In this document: positions 49,226-59,939 of the stretch, in pieces
Layout of the letters: the number at the start of each line of letters is the position of its first letter
Numbering within the stretch: position 1 is the stretch's first letter
NCBI RefSeq assembly: GCF_000428885.1
Contig: NZ_AUAU01000016.1
Location: 45,714-109,713, forward strand
Direction of reading: 5' to 3'
Origin: Geothrix fermentans DSM 14018
Lineage (GTDB): Bacteria; Acidobacteriota; Holophagae; Holophagales; Holophagaceae
DNA: 64,000 nt
Translations under genes and position numbers: made by a program
The notes under the pieces: generated by a model
What the model saw: the letters and a program-made list of their open reading frames with translations, nothing else
Told to the model about the DNA's origin: nothing
Databases searched by the model: none

Positions 49226-52200
49226 ATGAACCCATCCCGGCCCTTCATCCTCCGGCCGATCGCGACCTCGCTGCTGATGGCCGGGCTGCTCCTGGTGGGC
49301 CTCCTGGCCTTCCGCCAGCTGCCGGTCTCGGCCCTGCCCCAGGTGGACTACCCCACCATCCAGGTCGTCACCTTCTATCCCGGCGCCAGCCCCGAGGTCA
49401 TGGCCTCCGCCATCACCGCCCCCCTGGAGCGCCAGTTCGGCCAGCTGCCCGGCCTGAACCGCATGTCCTCCTCCAGCTCCGGCGGCAGCTCCATCATCAC
49501 CCTCCAGTTCGTGCTGGACCTGAACATCGACGTGGCCGAACAGCAGGTGCAGGCGGCCGTGAACGCCGCAGGGACCTACCTCCCCCGCGACCTCCCCAAT
49601 CCGCCCATCTACAGCAAGATCAATCCGGCCGACGCACCCATCCTCACCCTGGCCCTCACCTCGAAGACCCTGCCCCTGTCGAAGGTGGAGGACTTCGCGG
49701 ACACCCGCCTGGCCCAGAAGATCTCCCAGCTGCCGGGCGTGGGCCTCGTGAGCATCAGCGGCGGCCAGAAGCCCGCCGTCCGCATCCAGGCCAATCCCGG
49801 CGACCTGGCCGCCAAGGGCCTCACCCTGGGCGATGTCCGCACGGCGGTGGCCCAGAGCAATGTGAACCAGGCCAAGGGCAGCTTCGACGGCCTGCGGCAG
49901 GCCTACGCCATCGGCGCCAACGACCAGCTCCTCTCCAGCGAGGAGTACCGGCCCCTCATCGTGGCCTACCGGAACGGCGCCCCCGTGACGCTGTCCGAAG
50001 TGGCCACCGTGAGCGACGACGTGGAGAACGCGCGCCTGGCCGCCTGGAAGAACACCACGCCCGCCGTCATCCTCAACATCCAGCGGCAGCCCGGCGCCAA
50101 CATCATCGCCGTGGTGGACCGGGTGAAGGACCTGATGCCCCAGCTCCGGGCCTCCCTGCCCGCCGCCGTGGAACTCAACATCCTCACGGACCGCACGGTC
50201 ACCATCCGCGCCTCGGTGGCGGATGTGGAGTTCGAGCTGATGCTCACCATCGCCCTGGTGGTCATGGTGATCTTCCTGTTCCTGCGCACCCTCGCGGCCA
50301 CCATCATCCCCAGCGTGGCCGTGCCGCTGTCGCTGGTGGGCACCTTCGGCGTGATGTACCTGCTGGGCTACAGCCTGAACAACCTCACGCTCATGGCGCT
50401 CACCATCTCCACGGGCTTCGTGGTGGACGACGCCATCGTGATGATCGAGAACATCATGCGCTACATCGAGGAGGGCGAGCCGCCCCTCCAGGCGGCGTTG
50501 AAGGGCTCGGGCCAGATCGGCTTCACCATCCTCTCCCTGACCGTCTCGCTCATCGCCGTGCTCATCCCCCTGCTCTTCATGGGCGACATCGTGGGCCGCC
50601 TCTTCCGCGAGTTCGCCGTCACCCTGAGCGTCACCATCCTGGTGTCCGCGGTGGTGTCACTGACGCTGACGCCCATGATGTGCGCCAAGCTGCTGAAGCA
50701 CACGCCGGCCTCTGAGCAGGGCCGCTTCTACCAGTCCTCGGAGCGGGTCTTCCAGCGCGTCATCGCCTTCTACGGCCGCACCCTCACCTGGGTGCTCAAG
50801 CACCAGACCGGCACGCTGGTGGTGGCCCTGGCCACCCTGGCATCCACGGTGCTGCTCTACCTCGCCATCCCCAAGGGCTTCTTCCCCGTGCAGGATACGG
50901 GCGTGCTGCTGGGCATCTCCGAGGCCCCCCAGACCGTCTCCTTCCCGGCCATGGCCGAGCGGCAGCAGGCCCTTGCGGCCGAGATCCTCAAGGATCCCGC
51001 CGTGGAGAGCCTGTCGTCCTTCATCGGCATCGACGGCACCAACACCACCCTCAACAGCGGGCGCATCCAGATCAACCTCAAGCCCCTCGAGGAACGCGGC
51101 CTCAGCGCCACCGAGGTCATCCACCGGCTCCAGCCCGCCCTGGCCAGGATCGAGGGCATCCGGCTCTACCTCCAGCCCGTGCAGGACCTCACCGTGGAGG
51201 ACCGGGTCAGCCGCACCCAGTACCAGTACACGCTGGAGGACGCGGACCCGAAGGAGCTCAACGAGTGGGTGCCGCGGTTCGCGGAGCGCCTATCGGGGCT
51301 GCCGGAGCTGCGGGACGTGGCCAGCGACCTGCAGAACGCCGGCCTCCAGATCCGCATCATCCTCGACCGCGCCACGGCCTCGCGCCTGGGCATCACCCCC
51401 CAGATGCTGGACGACGCCCTCTACGACGCCTTCGGCCAGCGGCAGGTCTCCACCATGTTCACCCAGCTGAACCAGTACCGCGTGGTGCTGGAGGCCCGGC
51501 CCGGCCAGTACCAGCGGCCCGAGGATCTCCAGGCCCTCTACGTGCGCTCGGCCTCCGGAGGCTCCGTGCCCCTCGGCGCCTTCACCCGCATCGAGACCGT
51601 CCCCGCCCCTCTCGCCGTGAACCACCAGGGCCAGTTCCCCACGGCCACGGTGTCCTTCAACCTGGCCCCCGGCGCATCTCTGGGCGACGCCGTGAAGGCC
51701 ATCCAGCGGGTCCGCCAGGACATCGACCTGCCCCCCAGCATCAAGGCGGGCTTCCAGGGCACGGCCCAGGCCTTCGGCGCCTCGCTCTCGAACACGCCCT
51801 TCCTCATCCTCGCGGCGGTGCTGACGGTCTACATCCTGCTGGGTGTGCTCTACGAGAGCTACATCCACCCGGTGACGATCCTCTCCACCCTGCCCTCGGC
51901 CGGCGTGGGCGCCCTGCTGTCCCTGATGATCTGCCGGACGGACTTCAGCGTCATCGCCCTCATCGGCATCATCCTGCTCATCGGCATCGTGGAGAAGAAC
52001 GCCATCATGATGATCGACTTCGCCCTGGAGGCCGAGCGCAAGGACGGCCTGCCGCCGGAGGAGGCCATCTACCAGGCCTCCCTGCTGCGCTTCCGGCCCA
52101 TCATCATGACCACCATGGCGGCCCTGCTGGGCGGCGTGCCCCTGGCCCTGGGAAGCGGCGTGGGCGCCGAGCTGCGGCGGCCGCTGGGCATCGCCATCGT

Positions 52201-52336
52201 GGGCGGCCTCATCTTCAGCCAGATCCTCACGCTCTACACGACGCCGGTGATCTATCTGGCCTTCGACCGGCTGGCCCGACGCGTGCGCCACTGGCGCGGC
52301 GCGCGTATGGCTTCGCCAGAAGAACAGGAATCATGA
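49226..52336 (+). CDS. mdtB: RND efflux pump subunit (MdtB-like)
   Basis: A 1036-residue inner-membrane pump with twelve membrane spans and two large periplasmic loops. It begins [20 protein letters not shown]. The proton-relay Asp pair is in [15 protein letters not shown] (TM4), and the Lys of TM10 is in [31 protein letters not shown] is typical of Mdt/Acr pumps. Together with the next gene it should form the mixed MdtB2C trimer, which exports bile salts and novobiocin in E. coli. The stop codon is followed by a pair of hairpins before mdtC. Confidence 0.93.
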   Translation: MNPSRPFILRPIATSLLMAGLLLVGLLAFRQLPVSALPQVDYPTIQVVTFYPGASPEVMASAITAPLERQFGQLPGLNRMSSSSSGGSSIITLQFVLDLNIDVAEQQVQAAVNAAGTYLPRDLPNPPIYSKINPADAPILTLALTSKTLPLSKVEDFADTRLAQKISQLPGVGLVSISGGQKPAVRIQANPGDLAAKGLTLGDVRTAVAQSNVNQAKGSFDGLRQAYAIGANDQLLSSEEYRPLIVAYRNGAPVTLSEVATVSDDVENARLAAWKNTTPAVILNIQRQPGANIIAVVDRVKDLMPQLRASLPAAVELNILTDRTVTIRASVADVEFELMLTIALVVMVIFLFLRTLAATIIPSVAVPLSLVGTFGVMYLLGYSLNNLTLMALTISTGFVVDDAIVMIENIMRYIEEGEPPLQAALKGSGQIGFTILSLTVSLIAVLIPLLFMGDIVGRLFREFAVTLSVTILVSAVVSLTLTPMMCAKLLKHTPASEQGRFYQSSERVFQRVIAFYGRTLTWVLKHQTGTLVVALATLASTVLLYLAIPKGFFPVQDTGVLLGISEAPQTVSFPAMAERQQALAAEILKDPAVESLSSFIGIDGTNTTLNSGRIQINLKPLEERGLSATEVIHRLQPALARIEGIRLYLQPVQDLTVEDRVSRTQYQYTLEDADPKELNEWVPRFAERLSGLPELRDVASDLQNAGLQIRIILDRATASRLGITPQMLDDALYDAFGQRQVSTMFTQLNQYRVVLEARPGQYQRPEDLQALYVRSASGGSVPLGAFTRIETVPAPLAVNHQGQFPTATVSFNLAPGASLGDAVKAIQRVRQDIDLPPSIKAGFQGTAQAFGASLSNTPFLILAAVLTVYILLGVLYESYIHPVTILSTLPSAGVGALLSLMICRTDFSVIALIGIILLIGIVEKNAIMMIDFALEAERKDGLPPEEAIYQASLLRFRPIIMTTMAALLGGVPLALGSGVGAELRRPLGIAIVGGLIFSQILTLYTTPVIYLAFDRLARRVRHWRGARMASPEEQES

Positions 52337-52357
52337 CCTTCCTCGCACCCTCCATGC

Positions 52358-52405
52358 CATGCCGCCGCCCTGGCGGCGGCATGCTCCAGGCGGAACGCCT
52401 GGAGC
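52358..52405. repeat. Two back-to-back hairpins between mdtB and mdtC
   Basis: CATGCCGCCGCC pairs with GGCGGCGGCATG (12 bp, loop CT), immediately followed by GCTCCAGGCG with CGCCTGGAGC (10 bp, loop GAA). No T-run follows, so they are not ordinary terminators. They may tune expression of mdtC or be palindromic repeats of a wider family. Confidence 0.7.
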
Positions 52406-52415
52406 CGGCGGAAGC

Positions 52416-55400
52416 ATGAGCATCTCCACCCCCTTCATCCGCCGCCCGGTGGCCACCACGCTGCTGACGGTGGCCCTGGCCCTGCTGGGCGCCATCGCCT
52501 ACCAGTTCCTGCCGGTCTCGCCCCTGCCCCAGGTGGAGTTCCCCACCATCCAGGTGTCGGCCAACCTGCCGGGGGCCAGCCCGGAGACCATGGCCTCCTC
52601 GGTGGCGACGCCCCTGGAGCGCCAGTTCGGGCGCATCGCGGGCATCACGGAGATGACCTCGGCCAGCTCCCTGGGGTCCACCAACATCACCCTCCAGTTC
52701 GACCTCAGCCGCAACATCGACGCGGCGGGCCGGGACGTGCAGGCGGCCATCAACGCTGCGCGCGGCGACCTGCCCTCGAACCTGCCGAACAATCCCTGGT
52801 ACCGCAAGGTGAACCCGGCGGATTCGCCCATCCTCATGCTGGCGCTGACCTCGAACATGATCCCCCGGGAGCGCATGTACGACGTGGCCTCCTCAGTGCT
52901 CCAGCAGAAGCTGTCCCAGATCCAGGGCGTGGGCCAGGTCTTCGTGTGGGGCGGCGCGCTGCCGGCGGTGCGGGTGGACGTGAACCCGGCGGCGCTGAAC
53001 GCCCAGGGCATGGCGCTGGAGGACGTCCGTCTCGCCATCGCCGCGGCCAACATCAACCGGCCGAAGGGGGACATCTCCAGCCCCACCACCACCTGGTCCC
53101 TGGCCACCACGGACCAGCTCATGAAGGCGGCGGACTACCAGCCCCTCATCGTGCGGTACCGGAACGGCAATGCGGTGCGCCTGTCGGACGTGGCCCAGGT
53201 CACGGACTCCGTGGAGAACGTCCGCAACCGCGGCCTCTCGAACGGCGTCCCCGCCATCATCATCCCCATCTTCCGCCAGCCCGACGCCAACATCATCGAC
53301 ACCGTGGACCGGGTGCGGGCCATCCTGCCCCAGCTCCAGGCCTCGCTGCCCCCCACCATCGAGCTGAAGGTCCTCATCGACGCCACCCGCACCATCCGCG
53401 CTTCGGTGAAGGACGTGCAGCTGGCCATGGGCATCTCCATCGGGCTGGTGATCCTGGTGGTGTTCGTCTTCCTGCGCAGCGTGCGGTCCACCCTCATCCC
53501 CAGCGTGGCAGTGCCCATCTCCCTCATCGGCACCTTCGGCGCCATGTACATGCTGGGCTACACCATCGACAACCTGTCGCTCATGGCGCTCACCGTGGCC
53601 ACGGGCTTCGTGGTGGACGACGCCATCGTGGTGGTGGAGAACATCACGCGCCACCTCGAGGAGGGCATGCAGCCCATGGAGGCGGCCCTCCACGGCGCCA
53701 AGGAGATCGGCTTCACGGTGGTGTCCATCAGCATCTCGCTGATCGCCGTGTTCATCCCCATCCTGCTCATGGGCGGCATCGTCGGCCGGCTGTTCCGCGA
53801 GTTCGCGGTGACCCTCTCCGTGGCCATCGTGGTGTCCATGGTGGTGTCCCTCACCACCACGCCCATGATGTGCTCGCGCCTGCTCCGGCCCCACGGGGAG
53901 GAGCGGCACGGCCGGATCTTCATGGCCACGGAGCGCGCCTTCCAGTGGATCATGCGGCACTACGAGACCTCGCTGGCCTGGGTGCTGCGGCATCAGCGCT
54001 TCACCCTGGGGCTGGCCCTGGGCACCATGCTGGCCACGGTCGGCCTCTACATCGTCATCCCCAAGGGCTTCTTCCCCCAGCAGGACACGGGGCGCCTCAC
54101 GGGCTCCATCCAAGCGGCCCAGGACATCTCCTTCGCCGGCATGGAGAAGCTGATGACCGGCTACGTGGCCATCGTGCAGGCCGATCCCGCGATCGAGAGC
54201 GTCACCGCCTTCATCGGCGGCGGCAACACGGGCCGCATGTTCTGCTCGCTGAAGCCCAACGATCAGCGCAAGGAGACCGCCGATCAGGTCATCGCCCGCC
54301 TGCGCGGTAAGACCGCCCACCTCCCCGGCGGCACCCTCTACATGCAGCCGGTCCAGGACATCCGCATCGGCGGCCGTCCCTCCAGCTCCCAGTACCAGTA
54401 CACGCTCCAGGGCGACGATGCCCGGGAGCTGTTCGACTGGGCCCCGAGGGTGCTCCAGAAGCTTCGCACCGTGCCCCAGCTGGCGGACGTCAACTCCGAC
54501 CTCCAGAACAAGGGCCTGGAGGCTTCGCTGGTCATCGACCGCCCCACGGCCTCGCGCCTGGGCATCACGCCCCAGGCCATCGACAGCACCCTCTACGACG
54601 CCTTCGGCCAGCGCTTCGTCTCCACCATCTACACCACCCTGAACCAGTACCACGTGGTGATGGAGGTGGACACGCCCTTCATGCAGACCCCGGACGGCCT
54701 ACGCCACACCTACGTGCGGGCCGCCTCAGGGGACCTGGTGCCCCTCAGCGCCTTCACCACCCTGCAGCGGCGGAACACGGCCCTGTCCGTGAACCACCAG
54801 GGCCAGCAGCCCTCCGTGACGCTCTCCTTCAACCTGCCTCCCGGCGTGGCCCTGGGCGACGCCGTGGCGGCCATCGACGCGGCCCAGCAGGACATCCGGC
54901 TGCCAGGCTCCATCCGCGGCAGCTTCATGGGCACGGCCCAGGCCTTCAAGGCCTCGCTGTCCAACCAGCCCCTGCTGCTGGCGGCGGCGCTGCTGGTGGT
55001 CTACATCGTGCTGGGCGTGCTGTACGAGAGCCTCATCCACCCGCTGACCATCCTCTCGACGCTGCCCTCCGCGGGCGTGGGGGCCCTCCTGGCCCTGCTG
55101 GCCTTCCGCACGGAGCTGAGCGTCATCGCCTTCATCGGCATCATCCTGCTCATCGGCATCGTGAAGAAGAACGCCATCCTCATGATCGACTTCGCCATCG
55201 AAGTGGAACGCCGGGAGGGCAAGACCCCCGAGGAATCCATCTTCCAGGCCTGCCTGCTGCGCTTCCGGCCCATCACCATGACCACCATGGCGGCCCTGCT
55301 GGGCGGCCTGCCCCTGGCCATCGGCATGGGCACCGGCTCCGAGCTGCGGCAGCCCCTGGGCATCGCCATCGTGGGCGGCCTCCTCTTCAGCCAGCTGCTG

Positions 55401-55508
55401 ACCCTCTACACCACCCCCGTGATCTACCTCTACATGGACCGGGTCCGGCTGCGGTGGGAGCGGTACCGGGCCTCCCGGCGGGCCCTGGCCGCCGCCACCG
55501 AGCCCTGA
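52416..55508 (+). CDS. mdtC: RND efflux pump subunit (MdtC-like)
   Basis: A 1030-residue pump paralogous to the previous one. It opens STPFIRRPVATTLLTVALAL. TM4 has [15 protein letters not shown] and TM10 IVKKNAILMIDFAIEVER. The large periplasmic loops align with MdtB throughout. The ATG at 52416 is used with GGCGGAAGC ahead of it; an upstream ATG at 52359 would read through both hairpins. The gene is followed by a short hypothetical gene rather than a TolC-like channel gene, so the outer-membrane partner is elsewhere. Confidence 0.92.
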   Translation: MSISTPFIRRPVATTLLTVALALLGAIAYQFLPVSPLPQVEFPTIQVSANLPGASPETMASSVATPLERQFGRIAGITEMTSASSLGSTNITLQFDLSRNIDAAGRDVQAAINAARGDLPSNLPNNPWYRKVNPADSPILMLALTSNMIPRERMYDVASSVLQQKLSQIQGVGQVFVWGGALPAVRVDVNPAALNAQGMALEDVRLAIAAANINRPKGDISSPTTTWSLATTDQLMKAADYQPLIVRYRNGNAVRLSDVAQVTDSVENVRNRGLSNGVPAIIIPIFRQPDANIIDTVDRVRAILPQLQASLPPTIELKVLIDATRTIRASVKDVQLAMGISIGLVILVVFVFLRSVRSTLIPSVAVPISLIGTFGAMYMLGYTIDNLSLMALTVATGFVVDDAIVVVENITRHLEEGMQPMEAALHGAKEIGFTVVSISISLIAVFIPILLMGGIVGRLFREFAVTLSVAIVVSMVVSLTTTPMMCSRLLRPHGEERHGRIFMATERAFQWIMRHYETSLAWVLRHQRFTLGLALGTMLATVGLYIVIPKGFFPQQDTGRLTGSIQAAQDISFAGMEKLMTGYVAIVQADPAIESVTAFIGGGNTGRMFCSLKPNDQRKETADQVIARLRGKTAHLPGGTLYMQPVQDIRIGGRPSSSQYQYTLQGDDARELFDWAPRVLQKLRTVPQLADVNSDLQNKGLEASLVIDRPTASRLGITPQAIDSTLYDAFGQRFVSTIYTTLNQYHVVMEVDTPFMQTPDGLRHTYVRAASGDLVPLSAFTTLQRRNTALSVNHQGQQPSVTLSFNLPPGVALGDAVAAIDAAQQDIRLPGSIRGSFMGTAQAFKASLSNQPLLLAAALLVVYIVLGVLYESLIHPLTILSTLPSAGVGALLALLAFRTELSVIAFIGIILLIGIVKKNAILMIDFAIEVERREGKTPEESIFQACLLRFRPITMTTMAALLGGLPLAIGMGTGSELRQPLGIAIVGGLLFSQLLTLYTTPVIYLYMDRVRLRWERYRASRRALAAATEP

Positions 55509-55536
55509 GGGCACCTTGGCCCCGGGCGACTGGTCC

Positions 55537-56346
55537 ATGGAAGCGCCACACCCCTCCCGCAGCGGCCTTCCTCTGGGCCTGAAGGTGGCGATGGGGGTCC
55601 TGGCCATCCCCGTTTTCCTCGCGCTCTTCCTCCTCGGCCAGTCCAAGACCGTCGAGGCCCAGGCCTGGCCCGTGATCCGCAGGATCAACCTGCGGCTGCA
55701 GACCGACGACGGCGCGGCGGGGCTCTACCGGGCCAATCCCGCCCTGGCGCGGACCTACCCCACCGAGGACGCGTTCCTCGATCAGGTGCGGGCCCACCGG
55801 GCCTCCTTCGCCAGCCTGCCGGACCTGCCGCCCAAGGCTGACCGCTACGAATGCCATGCGGGACCCAACGGGTTCCGGGCCTCCGTGCAGGGCTCTGACG
55901 AATCCTGGGCCACCTTCGAGGTGAGGCAGAACATCCTCTTCGAGAAGGTCCCAGGGGAAGGCGTACTCCGCCTGGAGTTCTCGCCCACCAAGGAGCCCAA
56001 TGCCCGGGAACGGAGGGCCCGGCGAAGGGCCGAGGCCAGCCTGGACTGGCAGCGCTACCGGGATATCTGCGCCCTGCTCGCCTCGGAGGACGGCACCCGG
56101 TCCCTCTGGCGCCGGGAACCCGGCCTCCACGCCGCTTTCCCTCGCGAGGACGGGCTGCTCTCCTTCGCGGCGGCGACCCGGCCGCACCTCCACCCTCTTC
56201 CGGATTCGGATCGACTGTCCCAGGTGCGCCTGCTCCGGCAGGTCCGGGACCACACCGTGCGTCTGGGCTACCCCTTTCAGACCGGAACCCTGACCGCCGT
56301 CTGGACCGAGGGCCGGCTCACCGGCCTGGAATTCACCCCCCGGTAA
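55537..56346 (+). CDS. Hypothetical membrane-anchored protein
   Basis: A 269-residue protein. One hydrophobic helix near the N-terminus (VAMGVLAIPVFLALFLLGQ, residues about 18-36) anchors a soluble domain rich in Arg and Glu. I recognise no family. A roughly two-fold internal layout is possible: YRANPALARTYPTEDAFLDQ near residue 70 resembles LWRREPGLHAAFPREDGLLS near residue 190. The ATG at 55537 is used; an upstream TTG at 55516 is in frame. It lies 28 bases after mdtC and may be co-transcribed. Confidence 0.65.
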   Translation: MEAPHPSRSGLPLGLKVAMGVLAIPVFLALFLLGQSKTVEAQAWPVIRRINLRLQTDDGAAGLYRANPALARTYPTEDAFLDQVRAHRASFASLPDLPPKADRYECHAGPNGFRASVQGSDESWATFEVRQNILFEKVPGEGVLRLEFSPTKEPNARERRARRRAEASLDWQRYRDICALLASEDGTRSLWRREPGLHAAFPREDGLLSFAAATRPHLHPLPDSDRLSQVRLLRQVRDHTVRLGYPFQTGTLTAVWTEGRLTGLEFTPR

Positions 56347-56404
56347 CCGCCCCCGGAGCCGCTCCGCTTGAGCCCCGCCTCCCCGGATGCGATCCTGTAG
56401 GGCT

Positions 56405-58378
56405 ATGAAACTCGATCGGCTCGGCGACTTCCAACGCACCCACCGCAACGGCGACCTGCGCCTCGACCATGCGGGGCAGACCGTGCGCCTGTTCGGCTGG
56501 TGCCGGCGCGTGCGCAACCTCGGCTCCCTGGTCTTCCTGGACCTCCGCGACCGCTGGGGCCTGGTGCAGCTGGTGGCCAACGAGGAGACCGCCGATCCCG
56601 AGCTGCTGGCCCGGCTCAAGGCCGTGCGCAGCGAGTTCGTGCTGGCGGTCGAGGGGGTGGTGGCCGAGCGCGAGAGCAAGAACCCCAACCTGCCCACGGG
56701 CGACGTCGAGGTGCGCCTCACGGGCCTGCGGATCCTCAACACGGCGGCCCCCCTGCCCTTCCCCCTGGAGGACGAGGGCGTGGGCGAGGACCTGCGCCTC
56801 ACCTACCGCTTCCTGGACCTGCGCCGGGAGCAGCTCCAGCGCAACCTCCGCCTCCGCAGCGAGGTAGCCAATCTCACCCGCAACCACTTCCGGGAGCTGG
56901 ACTTCATCGAGGTCGAGACGCCCATCCTCACCAAGTCCACGCCCGAAGGGGCCCGCGACTACCTGGTGCCCAGCCGCGTGCACGCCGGCGAGTTCTTCGC
57001 CCTGCCCCAGAGCCCCCAGCTCTTCAAGCAGCTGCTCCAGGTGAGCGGCTTCGAGCGCTACGTGCAGATCTGCCGCTGCTTCCGTGACGAGGACCTGCGC
57101 GCCGACCGCCAGCCCGAGTTCACCCAGGTGGACATCGAGATGAGCTTCGTGCGCCAGGAGGACGTGCAGGGCGTCATCGAGCCGCTGGCGGTCAAGCTGG
57201 CCAAGATGGTCGGCAAGGACGTGACCGCGCCCTTCCCCCGCCTGCCCTACAGGGACGCCATGGAGTGGTACGGCTCCGACAAGCCCGACCTCCGCTGCGC
57301 CGTGAAGATCCAGGATGCCACCAGCCTCTTCGCCCAGAGCGGCTTCAACCTCTTCCGCGCCGCCGCCGAGAGCCAGGGCCAGCGCCGCGTGCGGGCCCTC
57401 TTCTTCCCCGGCGAGGCCGCGGGTTCCCTCAGCCGCAAGCAGCTGGACGAGCTGGGCGAGGCGGCCAAGCAGCTGGGCGCCGGCGGCCTGCCCTACGCCA
57501 AGTGGGGCAAGGACGGGCTGTCGTCCAGCTTCAAGAAGTTCCTCGATGAGGGCGCCGAGATGGGCCTGAAGTCGCATCTCGGCGTAGAGAAAGAAGGGCT
57601 GGCGGTCTTCGCGGTGGGCACGGACGCCCAGACCAGCCGGGTGCTGGGCGAGCTGCGGCTCCGCCTGGCGCGGCAGTTCGGGATGATCGACGAGTCCCGC
57701 TTCGACTTCCTCTGGGTGGTGGACTTCCCCCTGCTGGAGTGGAGCGAGGAGGCCGGCCGCTTCGTGGCCTGCCACCACCCCTTCACCAGCCCCCACCCCG
57801 ACGACCTCGACCTGCTGGAGACCGATCCCGGGAAATGCCGCGCCGTGGCCTACGACCTGGTGCTCAACGGCTTCGAGGTGGGCGGCGGCAGCATCCGCAT
57901 CCACGACGCCGAGACCCAGAGCCGCATGTTCCGGACCATCGGAATCGGCGAGGAGGAGGCCCGGGCCAAGTTCGGCTTCCTCCTCGACGCCCTCAGCTAC
58001 GGCGCCCCGCCCCACGGCGGGCTGGCCCTGGGCCTGGACCGCCTCGTCATGCTGCTGGCGGGCGTGGACAACATCCGCGAGGTCATCGCCTTCCCCAAGA
58101 CCGCCCAGGCCCGCTGCCTCATGACGGACGCCCCCAGCCCCGTGGACGAGCGCCAGCTGCGCGAGCTGCACCTGGTGCCCGAGGCCGGCCACCAGACCTA
58201 CCGGGTGGGCGCGGTGTTCTTCGAGAGCGCCGAGGGGGGCAGTCCGGAGCTGCGCGGCCAGGCCCTCCAGCAGATCAGCCAGATGGCGCCCCGGCAGGCC
58301 CAGGGCCTCGTCACCCTGGACGCCCAGGGGCAGATCCTGGACGCCCAGACCCTCAGCGGGCCCACCTTCGAGTTCTGA
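56405..58378 (+). CDS. aspS: Aspartate-tRNA ligase
   Basis: A 657-residue bacterial class II synthetase with an N-terminal anticodon OB-domain, a catalytic core, and the bacterial GAD insertion domain. Motifs are QSPQLFKQLLQVSGFERYVQ, CFRDEDLRADRQPEFTQVD and GLALGLDRLVMLLAG. RRVRNLGSLVFLDLRDRWG has Leu where non-discriminating AspRS proteins usually have His, so it is probably the discriminating, Asp-only form. The C-terminus extends about 60 residues past the usual end, with a Gly/Gln-rich tail. The ATG used is in the GGCTATGAAA context. Confidence 0.96.
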   Translation: MKLDRLGDFQRTHRNGDLRLDHAGQTVRLFGWCRRVRNLGSLVFLDLRDRWGLVQLVANEETADPELLARLKAVRSEFVLAVEGVVAERESKNPNLPTGDVEVRLTGLRILNTAAPLPFPLEDEGVGEDLRLTYRFLDLRREQLQRNLRLRSEVANLTRNHFRELDFIEVETPILTKSTPEGARDYLVPSRVHAGEFFALPQSPQLFKQLLQVSGFERYVQICRCFRDEDLRADRQPEFTQVDIEMSFVRQEDVQGVIEPLAVKLAKMVGKDVTAPFPRLPYRDAMEWYGSDKPDLRCAVKIQDATSLFAQSGFNLFRAAAESQGQRRVRALFFPGEAAGSLSRKQLDELGEAAKQLGAGGLPYAKWGKDGLSSSFKKFLDEGAEMGLKSHLGVEKEGLAVFAVGTDAQTSRVLGELRLRLARQFGMIDESRFDFLWVVDFPLLEWSEEAGRFVACHHPFTSPHPDDLDLLETDPGKCRAVAYDLVLNGFEVGGGSIRIHDAETQSRMFRTIGIGEEEARAKFGFLLDALSYGAPPHGGLALGLDRLVMLLAGVDNIREVIAFPKTAQARCLMTDAPSPVDERQLRELHLVPEAGHQTYRVGAVFFESAEGGSPELRGQALQQISQMAPRQAQGLVTLDAQGQILDAQTLSGPTFEF

Positions 58379-58457
58379 GGCCCGTGGAACCTTCACCGGC
58401 CTGGGACCATCCTTCAACGACGCTTCGGCCCTCGGGGTCTTTTTTCTGGGAGATTCG

Positions 58458-59849
58458 ATGATCCAGGGATTCCCTAGCCGGGACGGGCAGCACGGCGTGG
58501 AACACGGCCTGAGGGCCCTGGCGTCACGGTCCCTCCGCGGGCTGCGCCGGGCCGGGCTCCTCCTCCTTCCGGCCCTCCTGGTCCTGGGCGTGGCCTGCTC
58601 CGGCAAGAAGTCCAACTCCGCCTCGGACCCGGGCACGCCGCCGGCCGTCACCTCCAACCCGACGAGCGTCAGCACCGTCACCGGCCGGCAGGCCAGCTTC
58701 GCCATCCTGGCCACCGGCGCCCCCACGCTCGCCTACCAGTGGGCCAAGGACGGCCAGCCCATCCTGGGGGCCATCGGCGCCACCTACACCCTCTACCAGC
58801 CCCGGGTGGAGGATGCGGGGAGCTACACGGTGACCGTGACCAACGCCTTCGGCACCGCCACCAGCGGCGCGGCCACGCTGACCGTGCTCGCCGCCGTGCC
58901 GTTCAACGCGCCCGGGGGCCTGGCCTATGACGCCTCGGGCAACCTCTTCGTCTCCGACATGAACGACCACACCATCTGGAAGGTGGATGCCACGAACCAC
59001 CGGACCCTGGTGGCGGGCAGCTCCGGACTGCCGGGCTCGGCGGACGGACTCGGCGGCGATGCCCGCTTCAACCATCCCGGCGGCCTGGCCTTCGATCCGG
59101 CCGGCAACCTGGTGGTGGCGGATACGGGCAACCACACCCTCCGGCGCATCACCCCCGACGGCACGGTGACCACCCTGGCCGGCGCGCCGGGCGTCCCCGG
59201 CTCCGCCGACGGCGCGGCGGCCCAGGCCCGCTTCAACGCCCCCTTCGGCGTGGCGGTGGACGGGACCGGCGCGACCTACATCGCCGACACCCAGAACCAC
59301 GCCATCCGCCTCATGGCCCCGGACGGCACCGTCTCCACCTATGCGGGGACCGCCGGAGCGCCGGGCTTCGCGGACGGCACGGGCGCCGCCGCCCGGTTCA
59401 ACCAGCCCAACGGCCTGGCCCTGGCCGCCAACGGGACCCTCTACGTCGCGGACTACGGAAACGCATGCATCCGGGCCGTGGCACCCGGGGCCCTGGTGAC
59501 CCGCCTGGCGGGCCAGGCCAACACCCCCGGCTACGCCAACGGCAGCGCCCTCTCGGCCCAGTTCCGGGCGCCCGTGGGGCTCGCCCTGGATGGCGCCGGT
59601 GTCCTGTGGGTGGCCGACACCTCCAACCACACCATCCGGCGCATCGGAACGGATGGCGCCGTCACCGGCCCCGCCGGGTCCGGTGGAACCGCCGGCAATG
59701 CGGACGGCACGGGCACCGCGGCCCTCTTCGCCCTCCCCTGCGGCATCGCCGTCACCCCCGCCGGCAACCTGGCGGTGGCGGACACGGGCAACCACCTGCT
59801 GAGGACCGTGACGCCCGCCGGCGTGGCCACCACCTTCACCATCCCCTGA
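58458..59849 (+). CDS. Lipoprotein with Ig-like domain and NHL repeats
   Basis: A 463-residue surface-type lipoprotein. The signal peptide ends LVLGVACSG with a lipobox Cys. An Ig-like domain (residues about 60-145, with YQWAKDGQPI and GSYTVTVTNAFGTA) precedes about five NHL repeats (FNHPGGLAFDPAGNLVVADT, FNAPFGVAVDGTGATYIADT, FNQPNGLALAANGTLYVADY, FRAPVGLALDGAGVLWVADT and a final ALPCGIAVTPAGNLAVADTG). NHL repeats fold into a beta-propeller that binds proteins or glycans. No catalytic residues are evident. It stands alone between aspS and the Amme operon. Confidence 0.86.
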   Translation: MIQGFPSRDGQHGVEHGLRALASRSLRGLRRAGLLLLPALLVLGVACSGKKSNSASDPGTPPAVTSNPTSVSTVTGRQASFAILATGAPTLAYQWAKDGQPILGAIGATYTLYQPRVEDAGSYTVTVTNAFGTATSGAATLTVLAAVPFNAPGGLAYDASGNLFVSDMNDHTIWKVDATNHRTLVAGSSGLPGSADGLGGDARFNHPGGLAFDPAGNLVVADTGNHTLRRITPDGTVTTLAGAPGVPGSADGAAAQARFNAPFGVAVDGTGATYIADTQNHAIRLMAPDGTVSTYAGTAGAPGFADGTGAAARFNQPNGLALAANGTLYVADYGNACIRAVAPGALVTRLAGQANTPGYANGSALSAQFRAPVGLALDGAGVLWVADTSNHTIRRIGTDGAVTGPAGSGGTAGNADGTGTAALFALPCGIAVTPAGNLAVADTGNHLLRTVTPAGVATTFTIP

Positions 59850-59939
59850 TTCCCGGCCAGATTCCGGCCCCGATCCCGGCCGACAGGGACGCCTTCATTC
59901 CCCCCTGGCCCCAAGGGCCCGGGGGGTTATTTTGGCGGC

